The notes: generated from the letters alone by a model not told the origin. DNA of 64,000 nt from Skermanella stibiiresistens SB22 (GCF_000576635.1 NZ_AVFL01000006.1:224503-288502), one strand, 5' to 3'; shown: positions 42,683-51,866, counted from the first letter of the stretch. A program made the numbers and translations.

Positions 42683-43408
42683 ATGGTAGGTATCCCGCAG
42701 GTTGGCATGGACGGACAAGGCAAGAGCGACAAGGTCAGGGGCAAGCATCCGGTCGAGGATGTCATCTATGATCGTCTGGTGGACGCGATCATCGACAAGC
42801 ATCTTCGTCCGGGCCAGCACCTCAACGAGGTCAAGCTGGCCGACGCCTACGGCGTTCCACGCTCGCGGGTGCGCCGCGTGCTGGAGCGGCTGCGCGACGA
42901 GGATGTCGTCGTCTTCGAACTGAACAAGGGAGCCTTCATCTCCCGGCCGACGATCGAGGACGCCCACAACGTCTTCGAGGCCCGGCGTCATCTGGAATGC
43001 GTCGTCGTCCGGCTGGCCTGCGAGCGCGCCACCGCCGACGACATCGATAGCCTGCGCCGGCATCTGGCCGATGAGCGCGAGGCGTTCGAAGCGCTGCGTC
43101 CCAACGTCAACCGGACCGCCGCCGAGTTCCACGTCCTGATCGCCGAGATCGCCGGCAACCCGGTACTGGAGCGGATGCTGGGATTGCTGATCCGGCGCTG
43201 CGTGCTGGTGCAATCGGTCTATGAGAAGAAAAGTGGCATCCTCTGCCTGACCGATGAGCATTCGCACCTTGTCGAGTGCATCGCGGAGAACCATCCGGAC
43301 GCCGCCGCCGCCCAGATGGCGCACCACTTCGACCACATAGTTTCCAGCCTCGATCTCACGGAAACCCGCAGGAACGAAGTCGATATCTACGAGTTCGCCC
43401 GATCGTGA
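42683..43408 (+). CDS. GntR-family regulator (FCD subfamily)
   Basis: A 241-residue regulator: a winged helix-turn-helix (about 22-90; KLADAYGVPRSRVRRVLERL is split across its recognition region) and an all-helical FCD effector domain (about 100-230) with the metal-ligand type residues Asp/His expected in this fold (FHVLIAEIAGN, HSHLVECI, HHFDHI). A second ATG at 42707 would shorten it by eight residues. It lies between the TRAP operon and the allantoinase-type operon; the inverted repeat at 43472-43491 just downstream is a candidate binding site. Confidence 0.88.
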   Translation: MVGIPQVGMDGQGKSDKVRGKHPVEDVIYDRLVDAIIDKHLRPGQHLNEVKLADAYGVPRSRVRRVLERLRDEDVVVFELNKGAFISRPTIEDAHNVFEARRHLECVVVRLACERATADDIDSLRRHLADEREAFEALRPNVNRTAAEFHVLIAEIAGNPVLERMLGLLIRRCVLVQSVYEKKSGILCLTDEHSHLVECIAENHPDAAAAQMAHHFDHIVSSLDLTETRRNEVDIYEFARS

Positions 43409-43446
43409 CCGTCCTCCGACAAAAAATCTTCCGGTAACGCCGGGTC

Positions 43447-43462
43447 TGGCATATCCTTTGCT
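43447..43462 (+). promoter_or_regulatory. sigma-54 type -24/-12 promoter
   Basis: TGGCATATCCTTTGCT matches the RpoN consensus TGGCAYRN4TTGCW nearly perfectly, with GG and GC at the required spacing (43448-43449 and 43460-43461). It lies 54 bases upstream of the allantoinase-like gene. Nitrogen-scavenging genes are classic RpoN targets, so the function of the downstream operon agrees with the site. Confidence 0.65.
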
Positions 43463-43471
43463 GATTGTTGA

Positions 43472-43491
43472 CAGGATTGCACGCAATCCTG
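43472..43491. promoter_or_regulatory. inverted repeat, candidate operator
   Basis: CAGGATTGC and GCAATCCTG are perfect 9-base arms around AC. The repeat begins about 10 bases after the -12 element, where transcription would start, so a bound repressor would block the sigma-54 promoter. The neighbouring GntR/FCD regulator is the natural candidate. Confidence 0.5.
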
Positions 43492-43515
43492 CAGGCACTC
43501 ACAGCGGAGGACCCG

Positions 43516-44445
43516 ATGCCATCAGGTTCAGCTATCCACCCGCCCCGTGATCTGGTGGGTTACGGTCCGGATTTTCCGACGGGCCGGTGGTCGAACGGCG
43601 CGCGTCTGGCGATCAACGTGGTCGTCAACTACGAGGAAGGGTCCGAGCGGTCCTTCGCGATGGGAGACCCCGATCAGGAGCCGATGACCGAGTGGGGAAG
43701 CTACGCCTTCCCCAAGGACATCCGAAACCTGGCGATGGAGTCGATGTATGAGTACGGCTCCCGGGTCGGCGTCTGGCGCATCCTGGACGCCCTCGCCGCC
43801 GCCGGCATCCGATCGACCTTCTTCGCCTGCGCCGTGGCGTTCGAGCAGAACCCCGCCGTCGCCAAGGCGGTGGTCGAGGCTGGTCACGAAGTGTGCAGCC
43901 ACGGCTATCGGTGGGAGGAGGTCTTCCGCCTGACCGAGGAGGAGGAGCGCGAGCATATCCAACTCGCCATCAAGTCCTTCGAGAAGACCTGCGGCAAGCG
44001 CCCGGTCGGCTGGTACTGCCGCTACGGCGCCAGCGTCCACACCCGGCGGCTGATCACCGAGGAAGGCGGCTTCCTCTATGACAGCGACGCCTACAACGAC
44101 GACGTGCCCTACTTCGTCCAGGTCGGCGACACGCGGCGGCTGGTGGTTCCGTATACTTGCGACGTCAACGACATCCGGTTCTGGAGTTCGCCCGGCTTGG
44201 CGCAGGCCGACGACTTCTTCACCTACATGCGCGAGAGCTTCGACGTGCTCTACGCCGAGGCGGCGCGCGGCCCCCGCATGATGTCGATTGGCCTTCATCC
44301 CCGCATGATCGGCCGCGCTGGCCGCATCCGGTCCTTGAAGCGCTTCTTCGACTACGCCCAGCAATACGCAGACGTCTGGTTCACCACCCGCGAGGAGATC
44401 GCGCGCGACTGGCTGGCCCGGGATGCCGCGACCGATGGCGCTTGA
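43516..44445 (+). CDS. PuuE-type allantoinase / polysaccharide deacetylase family protein
   Basis: A 309-residue NodB-fold hydrolase. The motifs STFFACAVAFEQNP, EVCSHGYRWEEV, VGWYCRYGASVHTRRL and DSDAYNDDVPYF follow the order found in PuuE, the cofactor-poor allantoinase that opens the ring of allantoin, rather than that of chitin deacetylases. ATG 43516 is preceded by AGCGGAGGA. A longer frame upstream would run through the sigma-54 site and inverted repeat, so it is rejected. It overlaps the AllA-like gene, supporting ureide breakdown. Related amidohydrolysis of other cyclic ureides remains possible. Confidence 0.82.
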   Translation: MPSGSAIHPPRDLVGYGPDFPTGRWSNGARLAINVVVNYEEGSERSFAMGDPDQEPMTEWGSYAFPKDIRNLAMESMYEYGSRVGVWRILDALAAAGIRSTFFACAVAFEQNPAVAKAVVEAGHEVCSHGYRWEEVFRLTEEEEREHIQLAIKSFEKTCGKRPVGWYCRYGASVHTRRLITEEGGFLYDSDAYNDDVPYFVQVGDTRRLVVPYTCDVNDIRFWSSPGLAQADDFFTYMRESFDVLYAEAARGPRMMSIGLHPRMIGRAGRIRSLKRFFDYAQQYADVWFTTREEIARDWLARDAATDGA

Positions 44446-44905
44446 GCTGACCGTCGAGCCGGTCGACCGCGCCGGCTTCGCGCCATTCGGCACGCTGGTC
44501 TTCGAACCGGGTGACGCCACGGCGCCTCGGAACGACCGTCACGCGGCCCTATCGGCGTTGGAGGTCCTGTCGGCGCCGCCGCCCTCTGGAACCTCGTCCC
44601 ACCGGATCGATCTGATGGAGCGGCACGCGTTCTCATCGCAGACCTTCTTCCCGCTCGAGGTCGCCTCGTACCTGGTCGTCGTCTGCCCCGCCAAGCCGGA
44701 AGGCGGCCCTGATGTGGCGCGGTCCCGGGCCTTCGAGGTGCCGGGCGATGTCGTCATGCAATACCACCCCGACGTCTGGCACGCCGGCATCACGGCGCTG
44801 GGCGGCCAGCCCGGCCGGTTCGCCATGCTCATCCACCGCGACGGCACGGACGCCGACTGCGAGTTCGTCCCGGTGCCCCCGATCGAGATCAGCCTCGCCC
44901 CTTAG
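44435..44905 (+). CDS. ureidoglycolate lyase family protein (AllA-like)
   Basis: A 156-residue cupin-like enzyme expected to split ureidoglycolate into glyoxylate and urea, the last step of allantoin breakdown. Family marks are the opening FAPFGTLVF, the block MERHAFSSQTFFPL, and MQYHPDVWHAGI. ATG 44435 gives the usual N-terminus; ATG 44423 is four codons upstream. It overlaps the allantoinase-like gene by 11 bases. Allantoate amidohydrolase or allantoicase, needed between these two enzymes, is not in the window. Confidence 0.8.
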   Translation: MALELTVEPVDRAGFAPFGTLVFEPGDATAPRNDRHAALSALEVLSAPPPSGTSSHRIDLMERHAFSSQTFFPLEVASYLVVVCPAKPEGGPDVARSRAFEVPGDVVMQYHPDVWHAGITALGGQPGRFAMLIHRDGTDADCEFVPVPPIEISLAP

Positions 44906-44935
44906 CCTTTACCCCGCAAACAGAAGGAGACATCG

Positions 44936-46528
44936 ATGATCCGCATGAAGTCCTGGCCGGTCACGCTTTCCGCGATGGCCGTGGCCTTGATGGCGACGAC
45001 GACGGTCGTGTCGGCCCAGAGCGCCAAGGAAACACTGCTGGTGGCCGGGCCGCGGACACCGGAATCGCTGGACCAGGAATACCCGCCGACCGAGGCCGGC
45101 CACGAGGCGCGCCGCAACATCTTCGAGCGCCTGCTGGTCTATGGCACCAAGACCGACGAGAACGGCGCCATGGTCGAGGACTTCTCCAAGATCGAGGGTG
45201 CTTTGGCCGAGAGCTACGAGCTCGGCCCGGACAACAAGTCGATCACCTTCCACCTGCGGAAGGGCGTCAAGAGCGCCGCCGGCAACGAGATGACCGCCGA
45301 CGACGTGATGTGGACCTTCGAGCGCGGCTGGAACATGAAGGCCACGTTCCAGTGGTACATGACGCAGATCCTCAAGATCGACAGCTTCGACGCCTTCCAG
45401 AAGATCGACGCGCACACCGTCAAGATCACCATTCCCAATCCGTCGCTGCTGCTGGACCGGCTGTGGATCAACAACGATCTCGGCATCATCGATTCGGTCG
45501 AGGCGAAGAAGCACATCACGCCCGAGGACCCTTGGGCGGCCCGTTTCCTCGCGACCGACAGCGCGTCCTTCGCGCCCTATCACGTCGCGCGCTACGCGCC
45601 TGGCCAGGAAGTGGTCTACGAGGCCAACCCCTATTACTACCGCGGCGCCGCGGCCCTGAAGAAGGTGATCTTCAAGGAGATGCCGACCTCGGCCAACCGT
45701 CTGGCGGCCCTCCAGGGCGGCTCGATCGACGTGGCGGAATGGCTGACGCCGCGCGAGATCGCGTTGGCGGCCAACATCCCGACCGTCAAGGTCTGGAAGG
45801 TGTTCGGCAACTACACGCACCGGCTGGAGATGAACAACAACACGCCTCCCTTCGACAAGAAGGAGGTGCGCCAAGCGATGAACTATCTGGTGTCGCGTCC
45901 AGACATCGAAGGCAGCGTCTACATGGGGACGGCGCGTCCGACCAAAAGCCCGGTCTCCGAGATCTACCCGGCCTATACCGACGAGAAGTTCCCCTACACC
46001 GACAATGTCGCCCAGGCCAAGCAATTGCTGGCGAAGGCGGGTTATCCCGACGGCTTCAAGACGGAAATCGGCTATCGGACCGGCGAGCCGATCGAGGAGC
46101 AGATCGCGGTCATCCTGAAGACCTCGTTCGCCCGCGCCGGCATCAACGCCGAGCTGGTCAAGCTGCCGTCCTCCAGCCTAGTCGAGCGCTATTCCAAGGG
46201 CACGATCCCCATGTACTTCATCCGTGACATGGCGATCGTCCCGGATGCCGCCTACGTCTCGAACCTGTTCATCAACAGCAAGTCGATGGTCAACTACTCG
46301 CACTACAAGAACGAGGAGGTCGACCAGCTGATCAACAAGGCGCTGACCTCGACCGACGTCGCCGCGCGTGAGGCCGACATGAAGCGCGTCCAGGAACTGG
46401 TGATCGACGAGGCGCCCTGGGTTTTCCTGTTCAATCCCGGCTACCAGCTCGCCGTCCGCACCAATGTGGAAGGCTTCTCCTGGTACACGCCGAACAGCAA
46501 CAGCTGGTACGATTTCAAGAAGAAGTGA
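44936..46528 (+). CDS. ABC transporter substrate-binding protein, family 5 (peptide/oligopeptide type)
   Basis: A 530-residue periplasmic binding protein with a Sec signal peptide (MRIM-free core SWPVTLSAMAVALMA, cut near VSAQ-S). The SBP_bac_5 pattern is clear: ITFHLRKGVKSAAGNEMTA with ADDVMWTFER, a mid-domain NNNTPPFDKKEVRQA block, and a final lobe. AGAAGGAG precedes the ATG. It opens a five-gene dipeptide-type transport set with the permeases and fused ATPase that follow. Given the ureide enzymes upstream, the ligand may be a nitrogen-rich small molecule rather than a peptide. Confidence 0.9.
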   Translation: MIRMKSWPVTLSAMAVALMATTTVVSAQSAKETLLVAGPRTPESLDQEYPPTEAGHEARRNIFERLLVYGTKTDENGAMVEDFSKIEGALAESYELGPDNKSITFHLRKGVKSAAGNEMTADDVMWTFERGWNMKATFQWYMTQILKIDSFDAFQKIDAHTVKITIPNPSLLLDRLWINNDLGIIDSVEAKKHITPEDPWAARFLATDSASFAPYHVARYAPGQEVVYEANPYYYRGAAALKKVIFKEMPTSANRLAALQGGSIDVAEWLTPREIALAANIPTVKVWKVFGNYTHRLEMNNNTPPFDKKEVRQAMNYLVSRPDIEGSVYMGTARPTKSPVSEIYPAYTDEKFPYTDNVAQAKQLLAKAGYPDGFKTEIGYRTGEPIEEQIAVILKTSFARAGINAELVKLPSSSLVERYSKGTIPMYFIRDMAIVPDAAYVSNLFINSKSMVNYSHYKNEEVDQLINKALTSTDVAAREADMKRVQELVIDEAPWVFLFNPGYQLAVRTNVEGFSWYTPNSNSWYDFKKK

Positions 46529-46556
46529 TCCATAGAAGCGATCAGGGAAAACACTC

Positions 46557-47603
46557 ATGCTCGCAGCATTCCGAAGTCGGTGGGATAGCCTGCCGCGCGC
46601 CTTGCAGATCGTCCTGGGACGGCTGGCGCTTGTCATTCCACAGATGTTCGGCGTCCTGCTGGTGACGTTCTTCCTGATCCGCCTGCTGCCCGGCGATCCC
46701 GCCATCCTCCTCCTGGGGAACATGGCGACGCCGGACGCGGTGGCGCAGCTTCGCGACAGGCTGGGGTTGAACGACAGCGTCTGGACCCAGTTCGTCAGCT
46801 ATGTCGGGAACGTCCTGCACGGCGATCTCGGCGTGTCGATCTTCACGTCGAACCCGGTGACGGTCGACCTGATGGAGCGGGCGCCGGCGACGTTGGAGCT
46901 GATCTTCTACGCCATGATCCTGACGGTGGTGATTGGCGTCGTGATCGCCGTGGTGTCGGTCGTTCGGGCGGGAGGGCCGGTCGATGTCGCGTCCAGGATC
47001 TATGGGCTGGCGGCGGGAGCCATCCCGGATTTCTGGATCGGCCTGCTGCTGATCTACTTCTTCTTCACGCTGCTTGGCTGGGCGGCGGCGCCGTTCGGGC
47101 GGATCGACGCCATGATGTCGCCGCCGCCCTACGTCACCGGCTTCCTGACCATCGACAGCTTGGTGGCGGGTGACCTGGAGACCTTTTGGTCGGCGGTCGG
47201 GCGGCTGCTGCTTCCCGTGCTGACCATCGCCATAGTCAACGCGGGCGCCCTGATGAAGATGACGCAGAGCATCTTCGCAGGCGTTTGGCGCAGCGACTTC
47301 GTGCGCCACGCCCGCGCCTGCGGCGTGCCGGAGCGCGTGATCATCCGGGCGGCGCTCCGCAACAGCCTGCCGCCGATCATCACCATGATCGGTTTCCTGG
47401 TCGGTTTCCTGCTGGGCGCCGCGGTGCTGGTCGAGACGATCTTCTCCTGGGGCGGCCTTGGCCAATACGCGGTGCAGGCGGTCATGAACAGCGACTACCC
47501 CGCGTTGCAGGGCTTCATCCTGGTGGCGTCCGCTTTCATCCTCGTCGTCTACCTGGTGGTGGACATCCTCTATGAACTCGTCGATCCGAGGATCAGGGTA
47601 TGA
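46557..47603 (+). CDS. ABC transporter permease (DppB-like)
   Basis: A 348-residue inner-membrane permease with about six helices. It carries the DppB features: an N-terminal helix reading VTFFLIRLLPGDPA, and the EAA-type cytosolic loop RHARACGVPERVIIRAALRN that docks on the ATPase. The insert between the first helices (RDRLGLNDSVW) is typical of peptide permeases. It overlaps the DppC-like gene by four bases. Confidence 0.92.
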   Translation: MLAAFRSRWDSLPRALQIVLGRLALVIPQMFGVLLVTFFLIRLLPGDPAILLLGNMATPDAVAQLRDRLGLNDSVWTQFVSYVGNVLHGDLGVSIFTSNPVTVDLMERAPATLELIFYAMILTVVIGVVIAVVSVVRAGGPVDVASRIYGLAAGAIPDFWIGLLLIYFFFTLLGWAAAPFGRIDAMMSPPPYVTGFLTIDSLVAGDLETFWSAVGRLLLPVLTIAIVNAGALMKMTQSIFAGVWRSDFVRHARACGVPERVIIRAALRNSLPPIITMIGFLVGFLLGAAVLVETIFSWGGLGQYAVQAVMNSDYPALQGFILVASAFILVVYLVVDILYELVDPRIRV

Positions 47604-48502
47604 CGCGTGTTCCCCAAGCCTTGCGCCGTCCGGCGGCCGTGATCGGGCTGGCGCTGCTGCTCATGCAGATCGCCCTGATCGTGCTGGCCCCAATCATAAG
47701 CCCGTATTCACCGATGGAGGCCGATCCGGCGGCCTCGCTCCAGCCGCCATCGATGGCGCACTGGTTCGGCACCGACATCACCGGCATGGACGTGCTGTCG
47801 CGCGTCATCCACGCGACCCGGATCAACCTGCTGATCAGCGTGTCCTCGGTGGCCCTGGCCTTCGTCGTCGGCGTGCCGCTGGGGCTGGTGATCGGCTATT
47901 ACCGGGGCTGGCTGTCGGGGCTCGCCATGCGGATCTTCGACTTCGTCCAAGCCTTCCCGATCTTCGTGCTAGGCATGGCGCTGGTCTCGGTGACGGGACA
48001 GGAGATCTGGAACGTCGCCATCGTGCTGGCGGTGCTGTTCATCCCAATCTTCGCCCGGCTGATCCGGGCGGAGGTGCTGTCGCTGCGCGAGCGGCCGTTC
48101 GTCGCGGCGGCACGGTGCAGCGGGGCCGGCGATCTCGACATCATGTTCCGCCACATCCTGCCCAACGCCCTGATGCCCGCCATGGTCCAGGTCTCCATCT
48201 CGATCGGCATGGCGATCCTGCTAACCGCCGGCCTGTCCTTCATCGGCGCCGGGGTCCGGATGCCGACGCCGGAATGGGGCCTGATGGTCTCGACCGGGGC
48301 GCAGCAGATGATCCTGGGCGTCTGGTGGGTCTCCCTGTTCCCGGGCCTCGCCATCGTCGTCGCCGTGCTGTGCTTCGCGCTGCTGGGCGACGTGGTCCGA
48401 GACCTGCTGGACCCCAGCAGAGCCCGCAAGACCAAGGCGCCAGCCGGCGTCGCCCTCCCCGTCCCCGGCCCCGTTCCTGGAACATTGGGAGAAAGCCGAT
48501 GA
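47600..48502 (+). CDS. ABC transporter permease (DppC-like)
   Basis: A 300-residue inner-membrane permease, partner of the preceding one. It has the DppC features HWFGTDITGMDVLSRVIH near residue 55 and the EAA loop around PFVAAARCSGAGDLDIMFRH. About six helices are evident. Both ends overlap neighbours by four bases, so the transport genes are tightly coupled. The C-terminus is a short Pro/Ala-rich tail. Confidence 0.92.
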   Translation: MTRVPQALRRPAAVIGLALLLMQIALIVLAPIISPYSPMEADPAASLQPPSMAHWFGTDITGMDVLSRVIHATRINLLISVSSVALAFVVGVPLGLVIGYYRGWLSGLAMRIFDFVQAFPIFVLGMALVSVTGQEIWNVAIVLAVLFIPIFARLIRAEVLSLRERPFVAAARCSGAGDLDIMFRHILPNALMPAMVQVSISIGMAILLTAGLSFIGAGVRMPTPEWGLMVSTGAQQMILGVWWVSLFPGLAIVVAVLCFALLGDVVRDLLDPSRARKTKAPAGVALPVPGPVPGTLGESR

Positions 48503-50163
48503 CGCGATCCGAACTTGATATGAAGCCCGTCCTGTCGGTCGAGGGGCTGCGGGTCGTGTTCGACACGCCGGACGGCGACCGGACCATCCTCCAGGATGTC
48601 GCGTTCGAGCTGCGGCCGAACGAGATCCTGGGGATCGTCGGCGAAACCGGGGCCGGCAAGTCGGTGCTCGCCCGCGCCATCATCGACCTGCTGCCCGAGG
48701 GCGGCCGGCGGGTCGGCGGAACGGTCGAGATCATGGGCCGCCAGCTCGAGCGGATGGATGAGGGCGAGCGCCGCCAGGTGCGCGGCGGCCAAGTGGCCCT
48801 GATCGGCACCAACGCCAAGGCCCTGCTCGATCCGGTCGAACGGGTCGGCAATCAGATCGTCCGCGTGCTGCGCAGCCATCGCAAACTGTCGCGGAAGGAC
48901 GCCTGGGCCAAGGCGGTCAAGCTGTTGGGCGATGTCGGCATCGTCAATCCGGCCGAGCGGGCTCGCGCCTATCCGCACGAGCTGTCCGGCGGCATGGCAC
49001 AGCGGGTCGTCATCGCCATGGCGCTGATCACCGAGCCGAAGGTGCTGCTGGCTGACGACGCGACGCTGGGCCTGGACGCGACGGTATCGGTCCAGGTGCT
49101 CGACATGCTGGTCGAGCGGTCGCGCGAGCTGGGGCTGTCGGTCGTCCTGATCACCCACGACCTCGGCATCATCGCCCATTATTGCAACCGGGTCGCCATC
49201 ATGCGGCAGGGCCGGATCGTCGAGATGCGCGACGTCACCGGCTTCCTGGCGAAACCCGGAACCCCGTATAGCCAGGAACTGCTGGACGCCGCCAAGGCGC
49301 GGCCGGTGCCGTCGATCCGGGCTACAGCCAGCGAGGGCCAGCCGTTGCTGGAGGTTTCGAACCTGCTGAAGATCTTCGCCGGAAGCCGCCCCGGCGAGGA
49401 GGTCCGCGCGGTCGATGGCGTCTCCTTCTCGGTCCGGCGCGGCGAGACGCTGGCGCTGGTTGGCGAGAGCGGGTCCGGCAAGACGACGATCGGGCAGTGC
49501 TTGGTCCGCCTACTGGACGCCAGCGGCGGCGCCATCCGGTTCGACGGGCGCGATATCACCACGATGCCCGAGGCCGAGTTCAGGCCGCTGCGCCGCCGCA
49601 TCCAGATGGTGTTCCAGGAACCCTATGTGGCGCTGAACCCGCGCTGGAAGGTGATGCGGCTGGTGGACGAACCGCTCCGCATGCTGGAGAAGGCGTCGGC
49701 TGCCGAACGGCTGAGGCGGGTCCACCGGGCGCTGGATCTGGTCAACCTGCCGACCAGCCACGCGGAGCTTTATCCCCATGAGCTGACCGCCGGCGAGCAG
49801 AAGCGCGTCGGCATCGCCCGCGCGCTGGTGACCGAACCCGACTTCATCGTGTTCGACGAGCCGACCACGGCGCTGGATATCCGGGTGCGCGCCCAGATCA
49901 TCGATCTGGTGCGCGATCTCCAGTCCCGGATGCGGCTGTCGGCCCTGTTCATCACCCATGATTTGAACTCCGTGCGGTCGCTGGCCCACGACGTGGCGGT
50001 GATGAACCGGGGACGGATCGTCGAAGCGGGCCCCCTGGAGGATGTCTTCGCCTCGCCCAAGGACCCGTACACGGTCAAGCTGCTGTCGGCGGAACTGGCG
50101 GTCGAGCACGAGGCCGAGGCGCGGCATGTCCATATCCCCCAACCCAAGGAAGCGATGATATGA
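48499..50163 (+). CDS. fused dual ATP-binding subunit of dipeptide-type ABC transporter (DppD-DppF)
   Basis: A 554-residue protein with two complete ATPase domains. Domain 1: Walker A GETGAGKS (48-55), signature LSGGM (162-166). Domain 2: Walker A GESGSGKTT (322-330), signature LTAGE (429-433), Walker B FIVFDEPTTALD. The second signature departs from LSGGQ at several positions, so the two ATP sites are probably not equivalent. ATG 48499 overlaps the permease stop; a longer frame upstream reads through the permease gene out of frame and is not real. The epimerase gene overlaps its end by four bases. Confidence 0.93.
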   Translation: MTRSELDMKPVLSVEGLRVVFDTPDGDRTILQDVAFELRPNEILGIVGETGAGKSVLARAIIDLLPEGGRRVGGTVEIMGRQLERMDEGERRQVRGGQVALIGTNAKALLDPVERVGNQIVRVLRSHRKLSRKDAWAKAVKLLGDVGIVNPAERARAYPHELSGGMAQRVVIAMALITEPKVLLADDATLGLDATVSVQVLDMLVERSRELGLSVVLITHDLGIIAHYCNRVAIMRQGRIVEMRDVTGFLAKPGTPYSQELLDAAKARPVPSIRATASEGQPLLEVSNLLKIFAGSRPGEEVRAVDGVSFSVRRGETLALVGESGSGKTTIGQCLVRLLDASGGAIRFDGRDITTMPEAEFRPLRRRIQMVFQEPYVALNPRWKVMRLVDEPLRMLEKASAAERLRRVHRALDLVNLPTSHAELYPHELTAGEQKRVGIARALVTEPDFIVFDEPTTALDIRVRAQIIDLVRDLQSRMRLSALFITHDLNSVRSLAHDVAVMNRGRIVEAGPLEDVFASPKDPYTVKLLSAELAVEHEAEARHVHIPQPKEAMI

Positions 50164-51077
50164 GCGAAGGCCGCATCCTCGTCACCGGCGCCTCCGGCCT
50201 GATCGGCCGGACGCTGCTCGCCCGCCTGCGCGCCAACGGTCGCCCGGCGATCGGCCTCGATATGGCGCCGAAGCCTGGTGATCCCGAGGTCGAGACGGCG
50301 GATCTGACCGACATCCACCGCCTGCACGCTCTGGCCGGCCGCTTCGAGGTCGAGGCGGTGGTCCATTGTGGTGCCGTGTCCGGTCCGATGGTGATGATCG
50401 ACAACCCCTATGGCATCGTGCAGGCGAATGTCGTCGGAACAGCCAACATCCTGGAACTGGCCCGCGTCCGCCGGATGCGCCGGGTGGTCTTCTGCTCCTC
50501 GACCAGCGCCTATGGCCCGACCACCGAACCCGCCGATCCCGAGGGCGTGCCCGAGGACGTGCCGCTGCGGCCGACCAGCGTCTATGGCGCCACCAAGGTC
50601 GCCAGCGAGCAGCTTCTGTCGGCCTATCGCCAGCAGCACGGGTTGGACGCTCTGTCGGTCCGGCTGTCCTGGGTCTATGGTCCCGGCCGGACGACTGACT
50701 GCGTGATCCGGACGATGATCGAGGACGCGCGGGCCGGACGGCCGACGCGGATGGGCTGGGGTCGCGACTTCGCGCGCCAGTTCATCCATGTCGACGACGC
50801 GGTGGAGGCGTTGCTGGCGGCGCTCGACGCGCCGTCCGGCAAGGGTCCGGTCTACACTGCCACCGGTGGCACCTATCTGACCCTGGGCGAGATCGGCGCC
50901 GTGGTGGCCTCGGTCCTGCCCGGCGCCAGCATCGAGCTGGAGCCCGGTCCCGACCCGCTGGACGATCCGCAGCACCGCTTCGACATCCGGGCGATCGGGC
51001 GCGACCTTGGCTACGCGCCGCGCCGCTCGCTGGAGGATGGCATTCGGACCTATGCCGACTGGCTGTCGGCCCGCTGA
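50160..51077 (+). CDS. NAD-dependent epimerase/dehydratase family protein
   Basis: A 305-residue extended SDR. The dinucleotide motif VTGASGLIGRT is at 8-18, the catalytic Ser lies in FCSSTSAYGP and the pair Tyr-x-x-x-Lys in VYGATK. GRDFARQFIHVDDAVEA is the typical substrate-side block. These enzymes act on sugar or sugar-acid derivatives, but the substrate is not predictable. It is translationally coupled to the transporter ATPase gene, so it may process the imported compound. Confidence 0.85.
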   Translation: MSEGRILVTGASGLIGRTLLARLRANGRPAIGLDMAPKPGDPEVETADLTDIHRLHALAGRFEVEAVVHCGAVSGPMVMIDNPYGIVQANVVGTANILELARVRRMRRVVFCSSTSAYGPTTEPADPEGVPEDVPLRPTSVYGATKVASEQLLSAYRQQHGLDALSVRLSWVYGPGRTTDCVIRTMIEDARAGRPTRMGWGRDFARQFIHVDDAVEALLAALDAPSGKGPVYTATGGTYLTLGEIGAVVASVLPGASIELEPGPDPLDDPQHRFDIRAIGRDLGYAPRRSLEDGIRTYADWLSAR

Positions 51078-51110
51078 ACAACCCGTTATATTTCCACCGG
51101 AGTCCCGAAG

Positions 51111-51866
51111 ATGAACCCATTCAGTCTGGAAGGCCGCACCGCCCTGGTGACCGGCGGCAGCCGCGGCATCGGCGGCGCCATCGTCGAGCTGTTCGCCGCC
51201 AGCGGCGCCAAGGTCGGCTATTGCCAATACGGCGACGACGCCAACGCGGCGGATCTCGCGGCGAAGCAGGATGCCGCCGGCCTGCCGGTCGTCCACACCG
51301 TCTGCGATGTGTCCAAGGAAGGCGATGTCGACCGCTTGGCACAGTGGGCGGGCGAGGCGCTGGGGCATGTCGATATCCTGGTCAACTGCGCCGGGATCGG
51401 CGGCGATTTGCTGTTCGAGGATGTTTCGGTCGAGGCGTTCGACCGGATGATCGGCGTCCACCTGCGCGGTACCTTCCTGGTGACCCGCAAGTTCTATCCC
51501 GCCATGGCGGACAAGGGCTGGGGCCGGGTGATCAACTTCTCATCGCAACTGGCCTACAAGGGCGCTCCCGGCCAATCGCACTACTGCGCCGCCAAGGCCG
51601 GCATCGTCGGCTTCACCCGCGCCCTGTCCTATGAGGCCGCCCCCAAGGGTGTCACCGTCAATTCGATCGCACCCGGCCCTGTCGAGACCGACATGCTGAT
51701 GGGCCTGTCCGATGGCTGGCGCGCCATGAAGCAGGCGCAACTGCCGATCGGCCGGTTCGGCCGCGTCGATGAGATCGCGCCGACGGCGCTGCTGCTGGCG
51801 TCCGAGGCCGGGTCGTTCTTCGTCGGCCAGACCGTCTCGCCAAACGGCGGCGACGTGATGCTGTGA
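51111..51866 (+). CDS. classical short-chain dehydrogenase/reductase
   Basis: A 251-residue SDR of FabG type. The cofactor motif is TGGSRGIGG (12-20), the NAG-like motif is NCAGIGG, and the catalytic residues are Ser in INFSSQLAYKG and the Tyr-x-x-x-Lys in HYCAAKAG. The C-terminus has the typical PTALLLASEAGSFFVGQT. GGAG lies nine bases before the ATG. It follows the epimerase by 33 bases as the last gene of the operon. Substrate unknown; acidic residues after the first strand are not obvious, so NADP preference is possible. Confidence 0.9.
   Translation: MNPFSLEGRTALVTGGSRGIGGAIVELFAASGAKVGYCQYGDDANAADLAAKQDAAGLPVVHTVCDVSKEGDVDRLAQWAGEALGHVDILVNCAGIGGDLLFEDVSVEAFDRMIGVHLRGTFLVTRKFYPAMADKGWGRVINFSSQLAYKGAPGQSHYCAAKAGIVGFTRALSYEAAPKGVTVNSIAPGPVETDMLMGLSDGWRAMKQAQLPIGRFGRVDEIAPTALLLASEAGSFFVGQTVSPNGGDVML

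Noticed and set aside
40640..43498. Open frame of 952 codons on the minus strand
   Set aside because: It is antisense to the TRAP permease and GntR genes; its Gln/His/Asp/Arg-rich sequence matches no family, while the plus-strand genes are clear.
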